In this document: one piece after another, positions 17,259 through 25,710 of the stretch
Position numbering within the stretch: position 1 is the stretch's first letter
Layout of the letters: each line of letters opens with the position of its first letter
DNA from: Thermohalobaculum sp050043005
Lineage (GTDB): Bacteria > Pseudomonadota > Alphaproteobacteria > Rhodobacterales > Rhodobacteraceae
Length of the DNA stretch: 50,071 bases
Direction: 5' to 3'
Assembly (NCBI GenBank): GCA_050043005.1
Contig: JBHJIZ010000095.1
Span: forward strand, 1-50,071
The notes under the pieces: model-generated
What the model was told of the DNA's origin: nothing
Databases searched by the model: none
Seen by the model: the letters and a program-made list of their open reading frames with translations, nothing else
Position numbers and translations under genes: made by a program

Positions 17259-18178
17259 CTCAGCTTCGGGTTCAGGGCGTCACGCATCCAGTCGCCCAGC
17301 AAGTTCACGGCAAAGACCAGGACGACCAGCGCGATCGCCGGGAAGAACGTGATCCACCACAGACCCGAGAAGAGGTACTCGTTCCCGACACGGATCAGCG
17401 TACCGAGGGACGGTGTGGTCGGCGGGATCCCCTGCCCCAGGAAGCTCAGCGTTGCCTCGGAGATGATTGCCAGGGCCAGCCCGATGGTCGCGATGACCAG
17501 CACCGGGCGTAAGGTGTTCGGCAGAACGTGGCGCACCATGATCAACCAACTCGGAAGGCCGATGACGCGGGCGGCCTGAACGTATTCCTTATTGGCCTCG
17601 ACCAGTGTCGCACCGCGCGCGACGCGGGCGAACTGCGGCCAGTCGGTCAGGCCGATGGCGATGATGACAACGTAGATTGCAAACTCCTCGCGCATGTCCA
17701 AAGGGAGTGCCGCGCGTCCGATGCCGTTGATCAGGATGGCGAGCAGAATCCCCGGGATCGTCAATTGCACGTCGGCGATGCGCATGATTACGGCGTCCGC
17801 GGTGCCACCGACATAGCCCGAGATCACACCCAGCATGACGCCCAGCACCATGCCCAAGGCCACGGCAGCCAGACCCACGATGATCGACAGGCGTCCACCG
17901 TAGAGGATCGTCGAGAGCATGTCCCGGCCCTGGTTATCGGTGCCAAGCAGGTATTGCGGCTGACCGCCCTCGGCCCAGGCCGGCGGCAGCTTGCCGTCCC
18001 ATAGTGAGATCTGAGCGGGATCGAAGGGGTCGAACGGCGCGAGCAACGGCGCGAGAAAGGCTGTCAGAATGCAGGCAACGGTAATCGCCGCTGCGATCAT
18101 CGCGCCGGGTGAGGACATGAAGGAATGCGTGATGTCGCTTTCGCGAATGCGCTGCCAGCGGGTTGGGGCTTCGTTCAT
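17255..18178 (-). CDS. Peptide-type ABC transporter permease (DppC-like)
   Basis: A 307-residue inner-membrane permease with an N-terminal OppC_N segment and about six membrane helices. The EAA loop is seen as RVARGATLVEANKEYVQAARVIGLPSW, ending in the coupling helix that contacts the ATPase. I start at the ATG at 18178 (MNEAPTRW), four bases after the stop of the other permease; the longer open frame to 18304 overlaps that gene and has no homologous start. TLSFLGQGI near the C-terminus is typical of DppC. Confidence 0.92.
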   Translation of the reverse strand: MNEAPTRWQRIRESDITHSFMSSPGAMIAAAITVACILTAFLAPLLAPFDPFDPAQISLWDGKLPPAWAEGGQPQYLLGTDNQGRDMLSTILYGGRLSIIVGLAAVALGMVLGVMLGVISGYVGGTADAVIMRIADVQLTIPGILLAILINGIGRAALPLDMREEFAIYVVIIAIGLTDWPQFARVARGATLVEANKEYVQAARVIGLPSWLIMVRHVLPNTLRPVLVIATIGLALAIISEATLSFLGQGIPPTTPSLGTLIRVGNEYLFSGLWWITFFPAIALVVLVFAVNLLGDWMRDALNPKLR

Positions 18179-18182
18179 CCGC

Positions 18183-19151
18183 TCAGTCCCCCAGCCGACT
18201 GCGCGGGTCGACGAACATGTAAAGGATGTCGACCACCAAATTGATCGCCACGAACAACAGCGCCACGAACACGAGATACGCGGCCATGATCGGTACATCG
18301 ACAAAGTCGACGGCCTGAATGAACATAAGGCCCGTGCCCGGCCACTGGAACACCGTCTCGGTGATGACGGAAAACGCGATCAGACCGCCGATGTTCAAGC
18401 CAATGATGGTGATGACAGGCACCAGCGTGTTCCGCAGCGCGTGGGTGAAATTAATCGCGCGCTCCGACAGGCCGCGCGCCCGTGCAAACTTGATGAAGTC
18501 GGTTCGCATGACCTCGAGCATCTCGGCGCGTACCAGACGCAGGATGAGCGTGAGCTGGAACAGCGAGAGCGTGATCGCCGGCAGGATGATGGACCGCCAA
18601 CCGTCAATCGTCAGGAACGAGGTCTTCCACCAACCAAGCTCGACTGTTCCGCTGCGCCCAGAGGACGGGAGCCATCGCAGCCAGACCGCGAAGATGTAGA
18701 TCAGCGAGATACCGATGATGAAAGTCGGCAGGCTAACCCCGATCAGTGAGGTCGACAGGATGGTACGGCTAACCCAGGATTTGCGCCGGATCCCGGTGTA
18801 AACGCCAAGGCCGATGCCGATGACCAGCGCGATCAGGGCAGAGACGAAGACAAGTTCCAGCGTCGCGGGCAGGCGCGCGAGGATCAATTCATCGACCGGT
18901 TGCTTGATACGATAGGAAAGCCCGAACTCGCCCTGCAGCGCATTCCCCATGAAGCGGGCGTACTGGGTGGTGATCGGGTCGTCGAGACCCAGCGCTTCGC
19001 GAATTTCCAGCCGCTGTTCCCGCGTCGCGTCCTGGCCGACCATGTTGTTGACCGGGTCGCCGACGAAATTGAACAGCGAGAAACTAATGGCGGAGACAAC
19101 CGCCATGACGAGGACGGACTGCCCAAGCCGTTTCAGAATGAAGGTGAACAT
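18183..19151 (-). CDS. Peptide-type ABC transporter permease (DppB-like)
   Basis: A 322-residue permease beginning MFTFILKRLGQSVLVMAVVS, the first helix of DppB-type proteins. The conserved periplasmic segment (IREALGLDDPITTQY, GEFGLSY) follows, and the EAA-type loop is RAEMLEVMRTDFIKFARARG. Six membrane helices are expected, and the C-terminus VDPRSRLGD is typical. It pairs with the DppC-like protein to form the transmembrane pore. It lies 48 bp downstream of the binding-protein gene, with a hairpin in the gap. Confidence 0.93.
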   Translation of the reverse strand: MFTFILKRLGQSVLVMAVVSAISFSLFNFVGDPVNNMVGQDATREQRLEIREALGLDDPITTQYARFMGNALQGEFGLSYRIKQPVDELILARLPATLELVFVSALIALVIGIGLGVYTGIRRKSWVSRTILSTSLIGVSLPTFIIGISLIYIFAVWLRWLPSSGRSGTVELGWWKTSFLTIDGWRSIILPAITLSLFQLTLILRLVRAEMLEVMRTDFIKFARARGLSERAINFTHALRNTLVPVITIIGLNIGGLIAFSVITETVFQWPGTGLMFIQAVDFVDVPIMAAYLVFVALLFVAINLVVDILYMFVDPRSRLGD

Positions 19152-19169
19152 GCCCGCCCCAACGAAGAA

Positions 19170-19191
19170 GGGGCGGCCCGGAAGCCGCCCC
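19170..19191 (-). terminator. Intercistronic hairpin between binding-protein and permease genes
   Basis: Read on the minus strand, GGGGCGGC TTCCGG GCCGCCCC forms a perfect 8-bp, all-GC stem with a 6-base loop and then TTCTTCGTT. It lies directly after the binding-protein stop and before the permease. Such hairpins commonly cause partial termination or protect the upstream message, so that the binding protein is made in excess over the membrane parts. Confidence 0.6.
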
Positions 19192-19199
19192 GATCGATC

Positions 19200-20774
19200 T
19201 TACTTTTTCACTGCGAAGCGGGGACGCAGCGAGTCATCCGAGGAGATCGGAATGTCGAACCCCTCTGCCATTCCCCAAGCGATAACCTGGTGGTGGATCG
19301 GCACATACGGCATGTCTGCTTTGATGATCTGCCAAGCCTCATCGATCATCGCGGTCCGCTTCGGAATGTCTGTTTGCGTGGTGATCGCCTTGGTGATCTC
19401 GTTGACCTTGGCGTTGTTGTAGCCGGTCGCATTCCACGAACCCTCGCCTTCCAGCAGGTACGAGAAGACATAGTGGCTATCCAGCGTCGGCACGCCCCAG
19501 CCCAGCATGTAGAAATCCGAGGTCCGGTTCTGGATCTTCGGGAAGTGCTGTGCTTTGGGGATTGCGTCGAGCTTCACCTTGACGCCGATCTTCGCCAGCA
19601 TCGCAACGGCGGCCTGGCAGATTTTCTCGTCATTGTTGTAGCGATTGTTCGGGCAATCGAGCTGGATCGAGAACCCGTCTGGATAGCCGGCTTCCACCAT
19701 CAGAGCCTTGGCCTTCTCGACATCGAAGCCATAGCTCTCATCAAGTTCCGGCGTATTCCCCAGAACGCCCGGCGGTGTGATCATGGCGGTCGGAAAACTC
19801 AATCCCTCCATGACGACGCGCTGGATCGCGGCCTTGTCAATGGCCAGGTTGAACGCTTCGCGGACCTTGGCGTCCTTGAACGGGTTCTTACCCTTGACGT
19901 CCGACGATCGCAGTTCGTCGACACCCTGGTCCATCCCGAAGAAGATCGATCGGATCTGGGCCACGGTCGAAACCTTCAGGCCATCTGCACCTTCGATGCG
20001 CTTGAGATCCTGCAGCGGCGGATCGAGAACGAAGTCAACCTCACCCGACAACAGCGAGGCAACACGCGTCGCGGCGTTCGCGATTGGGCGATATTCGATC
20101 TTGTCGATATTGCCTGGGAACTTGCCCTTGCCCCACCAGTCGGGATTGGCTTCGAGAACCGTCAACTCGTCCGGTGCCCGGCTGATCAGCGTGAACGGGC
20201 CAGTGCCGTTGGTGTTGCGCGCGGCAAAGCTCTCTTCCTTGGCCTTGAAGTCCTGCGGCTTGACGACGTTGTTTGCCTCGGCCCAGCCAGAGTCCACCAT
20301 CAGGATCCCGGTTAGCTGGTTCGGCAGGATCGGGTTCGGCCCATCAGTGATCAGGCGAACCGTGTGGTCATCAATAATCTCGACGGCCGCGACACTTTTG
20401 GCTTGCTCCTTGAAGTCCGACGCTTCTTCCTTGGCGCGCTGGAACGAGAACACAACGTCTTCGGCGGTGAAGTCCGCGCCATCGTGGAACTTGACGCCCT
20501 TGCGCAGGTTAAAAGTCCAGCCATCGTCCGCAGCGGTCCAGCTCTCGGCCAGTTCCGGCTGCAACGCCAGGGCCGCGTCGCGCGTGACGAGCGATTCATA
20601 GATCTGCCCATTCATCGCATTGGTCGGGCCTTCGTTCTGGCTGTGTGGGTCCAGCGTCAGCGCATCGCCCTGGCTGGTCCAACGCAGGACGTTTTCGGCC
20701 GACGCAGGCGCGGCGAGAGCGAGGGCTGCGGTCAGCGCAATGGCCGATACGCCCGAAACGCGGGAAAATTTCAT
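19200..20774 (-). CDS. Peptide ABC transporter substrate-binding protein (SBP_bac_5 family)
   Basis: A 524-residue periplasmic binding protein. The signal peptide ends near ASAE (about residue 26). The family signature region WTSQGDALTLDPHSQNE follows, then RKGVKFHDGADFTAEDV, which is typical of DppA/OppA-type proteins. The ATG at 20774 has GGAGG seven bases upstream; an open frame to 20822 lacks this. It heads the operon with two permeases and the fused ATPase. The ligand could be a di- or oligopeptide, nickel complex, opine or glutathione; the sequence alone does not tell. Confidence 0.93.
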   Translation of the reverse strand: MKFSRVSGVSAIALTAALALAAPASAENVLRWTSQGDALTLDPHSQNEGPTNAMNGQIYESLVTRDAALALQPELAESWTAADDGWTFNLRKGVKFHDGADFTAEDVVFSFQRAKEEASDFKEQAKSVAAVEIIDDHTVRLITDGPNPILPNQLTGILMVDSGWAEANNVVKPQDFKAKEESFAARNTNGTGPFTLISRAPDELTVLEANPDWWGKGKFPGNIDKIEYRPIANAATRVASLLSGEVDFVLDPPLQDLKRIEGADGLKVSTVAQIRSIFFGMDQGVDELRSSDVKGKNPFKDAKVREAFNLAIDKAAIQRVVMEGLSFPTAMITPPGVLGNTPELDESYGFDVEKAKALMVEAGYPDGFSIQLDCPNNRYNNDEKICQAAVAMLAKIGVKVKLDAIPKAQHFPKIQNRTSDFYMLGWGVPTLDSHYVFSYLLEGEGSWNATGYNNAKVNEITKAITTQTDIPKRTAMIDEAWQIIKADMPYVPIHHQVIAWGMAEGFDIPISSDDSLRPRFAVKK

Positions 20775-20913
20775 GTGACACCTCCGGTCTGTCTTTGCGG
20801 ATTTGTTGACCCGGCCATCCACGGACCGGATTTCCTGACCAAACAGTAAAGGCTTTTTTCAGCCCGTCCAGCGCCAAATTGGGACGTCCGGGCGGATTTC
20901 GCACCGGATTTCG

Positions 20914-23238
20914 TCAGTTGAAGCGATTGTCCCTGGGGAAGCCGCGCGGCGCCATGCGACCGGATCCGGCCCGTTTGCCCAGATACTCGCTCAGGTCGGT
21001 TTCCGTCCTGGTGCGTCCCGCGGGGTCCTTCCAGCTCAGACCGAATTCAAGAGCGAAGGTGATCGCATCGCTGAGACCGCCATCCTTGTACTTTTGAAGA
21101 CGCACACCTTTGCCTCGGGTCATCTCGGGCAGTTCGTCGAGCGGGAAGACCAGCAGCTTCCGGTTCTGGCCCACAACGGCGACGTGATCGCCCGAGACCT
21201 GTTTGCAGAGAACCGCCTTGACACTATCCTTCACGTTCAGGTCCTGCCGCCCGGAACGGTTCTGCGCAATTACATCGTTTTCGGGAATGACAAAGCCGTC
21301 TCCGGCCGAAGAGGCCACCATCAGCCGCTCGCCCGGCCTGTGCACGAACAGCGCGATAACGTCGGAATCGTTCGGCAGGTCGACCATCCGGCGCACCGGC
21401 TCGCCCATTCCGCGCCCGCCCGGCAGTTTGTCGGCGCCGAGCGTGTAGAAACGACCGTTCGAGGCAAAGGCCAGCAGCTTGTCGGTCGTCTCTGCGTGGA
21501 AGACGAACCGACCGCTGTCGCCGTCCTTGTACTTCAACTCGCTGTCCAGCGCGACGTGGCCCTTCATGGCGCGGATCCAGCCCTGCGTCGAGCAGACCAC
21601 CGTGACAGGCTCCCGTTCGATCATCGCTTCGATCGGAACCTCTTCAGCGGTCGGGGCATCGGACAGACCTGTGCGGCGTGCGCCGATCGGATAATCCTGG
21701 TCCTTGAGGCGCGCCTTGGCCTTCTCGGACGCGATGTCCTCGGCCAGACGCAGGTTGCGCAGATTACGCGGCGCACCGAACTGATCGCGGATCTCGCGGA
21801 TCTGATCGCTGATCCGGCCCCATTGCAGCGTTTCGTCCTTCACCAACTCGAACAGGCCAGCCTGTTCCTCGAGCAGCTTTTCGCGTTCGGCGCGAAGCTC
21901 CATTTCTTCCAACCGCCGCAAGGACCGCAGGCGCATGTTCAGAATAGCCTCGGCCTGGACATCGTTCAGATGGACACCGCCGCCCCAATCCTCGGCGATC
22001 AGAGCGGGCTTCGGTTCGTCCTCGGTCCGGATGATTTCGATCACGCGGTCGAGGTTGAGGAACGCGATGATGTAGCCTTCCAGAACCTCCAGCCGGTGTG
22101 CAATACGATCCAACCGGTGGCCCGAGCGGCGCAGAAGCACCTCCCGCCTATGATCGAGGAATGCCTGCAAGACCTCGCGCAGCCCGCATACCTTTGGCGT
22201 GCGTCCGTCGATCAGAACGTTCATGTTCAGCGGAATGCGGGATTCCAGATCGGAATGCTTGTAGAGCGTCTCCATCAGCATCGCAGGTTCGATCGAACGC
22301 GAGCGTGGCTCGAGGATCAGGCGGATATCCTCGGCCGATTCATCGCGCACATCGGCCAGGATGGGTATCTTCTTGGTGTTGATCAGGTCGGCGATGCGTT
22401 CGACCAGCTTGGACTTCTGGACGAGATAGGGGATCTCGGTCACCACAATCTGGTACTGACCGCGGCCCATATCCTCGGTGTGCCAGACCGCGCGCAGCCG
22501 GAACCCGCCCCGCCCGGTCGCATAGGCCTCAAAGATGTTGTCGCGCGGCTCGACCAGTGTCCCGCCGGTCGGGAAATCCGGCCCAGGGATCATCTCGACC
22601 AGCGTCTCGGTCCGCGCATTCGGGGTACGGATCAGATGGAGCAACGCCTCGCAGATCTCTCCCGCATTGTGCGGCGGGATGTTCGTTGCCATCCCGACGG
22701 CAATGCCAGACGACCCGTTGGCGAGCAGATTCGGGAAGGCCGCGGGCAGCACCTCGGGCTCGTCCTCCTGCCCGTCATAGGTCGGCTTGAGGTTGACCGC
22801 ATCCTCGTCGAGGCCTTCCAGAAGCGCCTGCGCAACGGCCGTCATTTTCGACTCGGTGTAACGCATGGCCGCTGCGCTATCGCCGTCGATGTTGCCAAAA
22901 TTGCCCTGCCCGTTGATCAGCGGGTAGCGAAGGCTGAACTCCTGTGCCGCGCGCACCAGCGCATCATAGATCGCCTGATCGCCGTGCGGGTGGAATTTAC
23001 CCATGACGTCGCCGACGATGCGTGCGGATTTTTTGAACCCCTGATCCGGGTTCAGACGAAGCTGCCGCATGCCCCAGAGTATACGCCGGTGCACCGGCTT
23101 CAGCCCGTCCCGCGCATCCGGGAGTGCGCGGTGCATGATGGTGCTTAGCGCATAGGTGAGGTAGCGATCCCCTAAGGCGCGGGCCAAAGGTTCGGCCACA
23201 ACACCCTTCATATCGTCGTCGTCGGTGATATCGGTCAT
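20914..23238 (-). CDS. parC: DNA topoisomerase IV subunit A
   Basis: A 774-residue ParC, which with ParE unlinks daughter chromosomes. The breakage-reunion domain carries the catalytic tyrosine in AMRYTESKM (Tyr127) and the GAGNFG-like QGNFGNIDGD. The quinolone-contact helix reads HPHGDQAIYDALV, so the residue matching E. coli ParC Ser80 is Gln88 and that matching Glu84 is Asp92. The C-terminal domain (after about 500) has degenerate beta-pinwheel blades, and the GyrA box is absent, which favours ParC over GyrA. parE lies 7 kb away on the same strand at 30006-31985. Confidence 0.95.
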   Translation of the reverse strand: MTDITDDDDMKGVVAEPLARALGDRYLTYALSTIMHRALPDARDGLKPVHRRILWGMRQLRLNPDQGFKKSARIVGDVMGKFHPHGDQAIYDALVRAAQEFSLRYPLINGQGNFGNIDGDSAAAMRYTESKMTAVAQALLEGLDEDAVNLKPTYDGQEDEPEVLPAAFPNLLANGSSGIAVGMATNIPPHNAGEICEALLHLIRTPNARTETLVEMIPGPDFPTGGTLVEPRDNIFEAYATGRGGFRLRAVWHTEDMGRGQYQIVVTEIPYLVQKSKLVERIADLINTKKIPILADVRDESAEDIRLILEPRSRSIEPAMLMETLYKHSDLESRIPLNMNVLIDGRTPKVCGLREVLQAFLDHRREVLLRRSGHRLDRIAHRLEVLEGYIIAFLNLDRVIEIIRTEDEPKPALIAEDWGGGVHLNDVQAEAILNMRLRSLRRLEEMELRAEREKLLEEQAGLFELVKDETLQWGRISDQIREIRDQFGAPRNLRNLRLAEDIASEKAKARLKDQDYPIGARRTGLSDAPTAEEVPIEAMIEREPVTVVCSTQGWIRAMKGHVALDSELKYKDGDSGRFVFHAETTDKLLAFASNGRFYTLGADKLPGGRGMGEPVRRMVDLPNDSDVIALFVHRPGERLMVASSAGDGFVIPENDVIAQNRSGRQDLNVKDSVKAVLCKQVSGDHVAVVGQNRKLLVFPLDELPEMTRGKGVRLQKYKDGGLSDAITFALEFGLSWKDPAGRTRTETDLSEYLGKRAGSGRMAPRGFPRDNRFN

Positions 23239-23297
23239 AGATGTTGTGTAGCAGAGCGCTTTCTACTGATCCACTATTCTAGCCGAAAGCTCCGACA

Positions 23298-24053
23298 TCA
23301 GCAGCGTCGCGCGCACGTTGCCAAAACTGCATGGGCAGAACTCTCCACTTGGAGCCTTCTATATCGTTTGACCGCAAAAAACCCAAGTACTAAGAATGTC
23401 GAGGCGCAAATAGATGGCATAATTTCCCCCAAATTTGCAGAAAAAGCTCCGTAAATTAAAACAATAACTGAAATAATAAAGAAAGATATACAGTAATCAA
23501 GAAGTACAAGAGAAAAATCCATTTGATCGTCAAGTGACTTCATTACCTCGTAAAATATTGGATTGTTTTTCGCCGCATCAGACTCATATTTTGCTTGTAT
23601 AATATCATTAAAGACTGATTCCTCATTGGTATCAAACTCGTAGCGCTTTTCCGGCAATGTTAATCTGATCCTATTGAGCAAGACTTTGCCACTTAAGTCG
23701 ATAAATTCCTGCGATAGATAGCGCGGTGCCCTACCGATCATCCGGATTGATTGGTCCATAACGAACACCATAACTCCTAAAGCGAACAGCACAGCGATCG
23801 AAACATTTGAGAATATCTGGACCAGTGTTTCGGCGTGTGGATTTCCAAAGCTCTCAACGGTCGACTGATACAAGCTCCAAACTTTTCCTACATTGCTGGC
23901 GGACAATGCATCGGACTCTAATAATTCAGCAAAAAGCTTCGATAGCGGACCGACAAATATCACTGATAAAACTGAGACGCTTATTATGGGTACTCCAAAT
24001 ATCCGCCAAACATCGGAAATAAATTTGTCAAAACCTGCCGTATGTAGATGCAT
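23298..24053 (-). CDS. AT-rich four-helix membrane protein of unknown function
   Basis: A 251-residue protein in DNA clearly richer in A and T than the rest of the window. Four hydrophobic segments are visible: about 19-42 (VPIISVSVLSVIFVG), 84-104 (IFSNVSIAVLFALGVMVFVMD), 184-205 (LLDYCISFFIISVIVLIYGAF) and 214-230 (ICASTFLVLGFFAV). A charged cytoplasmic-type loop lies between helices 2 and 3. I recognise no family. The ATG at 24053 has TTGGAG seven bases upstream and a good promoter; the frame continues upstream into non-coding DNA. Codon choice (many AT-ending codons) differs from parC and hisS on either side, suggesting horizontal acquisition. Confidence 0.65.
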   Translation of the reverse strand: MHLHTAGFDKFISDVWRIFGVPIISVSVLSVIFVGPLSKLFAELLESDALSASNVGKVWSLYQSTVESFGNPHAETLVQIFSNVSIAVLFALGVMVFVMDQSIRMIGRAPRYLSQEFIDLSGKVLLNRIRLTLPEKRYEFDTNEESVFNDIIQAKYESDAAKNNPIFYEVMKSLDDQMDFSLVLLDYCISFFIISVIVLIYGAFSANLGEIMPSICASTFLVLGFFAVKRYRRLQVESSAHAVLATCARRC

Positions 24054-24091
24054 CGAATACTCCAAGGCAAAGCGCAAAGATCTGCTACAAC

Positions 24092-24119
24092 ATAATCCGT
24101 CTTGTTTGGGCTTAGTCAA
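24092..24119 (-). promoter_or_regulatory. Candidate promoter of the AT-rich membrane-protein gene
   Basis: On the minus strand, TTGACT (24119-24114), a 16-base spacer and GATTAT (24097-24092) make a sigma-70-like promoter. Initiation near 24085 would leave a leader of about 30 bases before the ATG at 24053. On the plus strand, a TATGAT at 24134-24139 may be the -10 for hisS, so the two promoters would be divergent and nearly overlapping. Confidence 0.45.
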
Positions 24120-24216
24120 GAGAGAACAGTAGCTATGATGCCGTGCTTGCCCCACTCGGTCCGATCCGCTAAGCCCCGGCGCGACACGGGACCGACCCCG
24201 ACGACAGGGCACATCC

Positions 24217-25707
24217 ATGGCCAAGAAACAGAAAAAAGCGCCGAAACCCAAGGCGGTGACACCGCGCGGCTTCCGCGACTACTTCGGCGCCGAAGTCGTG
24301 CGCCGCGACAAGATGCTGGCGGATATCACGCAGGTCTACCATGCGTACGGCTTCGACCCGCTGGAGTCGTCCGCCGTCGAGACTGTCGAAGCGTTGGGCA
24401 AGTTCCTGCCCGATATAGACCGTCCGAACGAAGGCGTCTTCGCCTGGCAGGACGAGGACGAGACCTGGATGGCGCTGCGCTATGACCTGACTGCTCCGCT
24501 GGCGCGGGTGTTTGCGCAGCACCGGCGCGACCTGCCCTCGCCCTATCGCCGCTATGCCGTCGGGCCGGTCTGGCGTAACGAGAAGCCCGGACCCGGGCGC
24601 TACCGCCAGTTCTATCAATGCGATGCCGACACCGTTGGTGCACCTTACGTCGCTGCGGATGCCGAGATTTGCATGATGCTGGGCGACGCCCTGGAAAACG
24701 CCGGGATTAAGCGCGGCGACTACGTGGCGCGGATAAACAACCGCAAGGTTCTGATCGGCGTGATGGAGGCCATCGGTGTTCTGAACCCGGACGACCCGGC
24801 GGCAATGACGAGCGAGCGTGGCATCGTGCTGCGCGCAATCGACAAGCTCGACCGGCTTGGTGAGGATGGTGTGCGAGCGTTGCTCGGCGAAGGCCGCAAG
24901 GACGAGTCCGGCGACTTCACCAAGGGTGCGGGTCTTTCGCCGGAACAGGCCGACATTGTGATGGGGTTCGTCTCGGCGCGTCGCGACACATCCGCCGCCA
25001 CATGTGGACGCCTGCGTGAACTGGTTGGAGCCTCTTCAACAGGCATGGACGGTGTCACGGAACTGGAGACCATCGGTGATTTGGTCGACGCGCAGGGCTA
25101 CTCAGATCGCATGCTGATCGATCCCTCGGTCGTGCGTGGACTCGGATACTACACCGGTCCAGTCTACGAGGCGGAACTGACCTTCGACATCGTCGATGAG
25201 GACGGACAGACGCGCCAGTTCGGCTCTGTCGCAGGCGGCGGACGCTACGACGATCTGGTCAAACGCTTCACCGGAGAAACCGTTGCAGCCACCGGCATCT
25301 CGATCGGTGTCGACCGGTTGCTGGCGGCCCTGTCGGTCGGCCAGGCAGAAGAACGCGCGCATGGGCCTGTCGTCATCCTGGCCATGGATCGCGCCGAGAT
25401 GGCCGCGTACCAGTCCATGTGTGCCGAACTGCGCAATGCAGGCGTCCGCGCCGAGGTCTTCATGGGCGGCGGCAACATGGCCCGCCAGGTCAAGTATGCG
25501 GACGCTCGGAATTCGCCGGTCGCGGTTATCGAAGGCAGCGACGAACGCGCTGCGGGACAGGTGACGCTCAAGGACCTTGCCCTCGGGGCCCGTCTCGCCG
25601 CCGAGATCGAGACGAACGAGGAATGGAAGGCGCAGCCCGCCCAGACGGCCGTGGCGCGCGCGGACCTCGTCGCCGAGGTTCGCAAGATGATTGCCCGCGC
25701 GGACTGA
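24217..25707 (+). CDS. hisS: Histidyl-tRNA synthetase
   Basis: A 496-residue class II synthetase that charges tRNA-His. Motif 2 reads VGPVWRNEKPGPGRYRQFYQ, followed by CDADTVG; the His-specific signatures are GLGYYTGPVYE and, in motif 3, ATGISIGVDRLLAAL. The EKPGPGR loop with CDADTVG differs from the RPQxGRxRQFHQ form of most bacteria and matches the alphaproteobacterial type, whose tRNA-His lacks the extra G at position -1. The N-terminus is a Lys-rich tail (MAKKQKKAPKPK). It is the first gene of hisS-hisZ-hisG, with three bases separating it from hisZ. Confidence 0.95.
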   Translation: MAKKQKKAPKPKAVTPRGFRDYFGAEVVRRDKMLADITQVYHAYGFDPLESSAVETVEALGKFLPDIDRPNEGVFAWQDEDETWMALRYDLTAPLARVFAQHRRDLPSPYRRYAVGPVWRNEKPGPGRYRQFYQCDADTVGAPYVAADAEICMMLGDALENAGIKRGDYVARINNRKVLIGVMEAIGVLNPDDPAAMTSERGIVLRAIDKLDRLGEDGVRALLGEGRKDESGDFTKGAGLSPEQADIVMGFVSARRDTSAATCGRLRELVGASSTGMDGVTELETIGDLVDAQGYSDRMLIDPSVVRGLGYYTGPVYEAELTFDIVDEDGQTRQFGSVAGGGRYDDLVKRFTGETVAATGISIGVDRLLAALSVGQAEERAHGPVVILAMDRAEMAAYQSMCAELRNAGVRAEVFMGGGNMARQVKYADARNSPVAVIEGSDERAAGQVTLKDLALGARLAAEIETNEEWKAQPAQTAVARADLVAEVRKMIARAD

Positions 25708-25710
25708 ACC

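Noticed and set aside
18900..20315. 471-codon plus-strand frame across the ABC operon
   Set aside because: Antisense to the binding protein and permease, both of which have clear family motifs.
20851..20864. Weak hairpin GGCT-TTTTTC-AGCC between parC and the binding-protein gene
   Set aside because: Only a 4-bp stem; too weak to call a terminator although an A/T tract is present.
21094..23148. 684-codon open frame on the plus strand, antisense to parC
   Set aside because: Shadow of parC, which has full domain structure; the antisense product has no recognisable motif.
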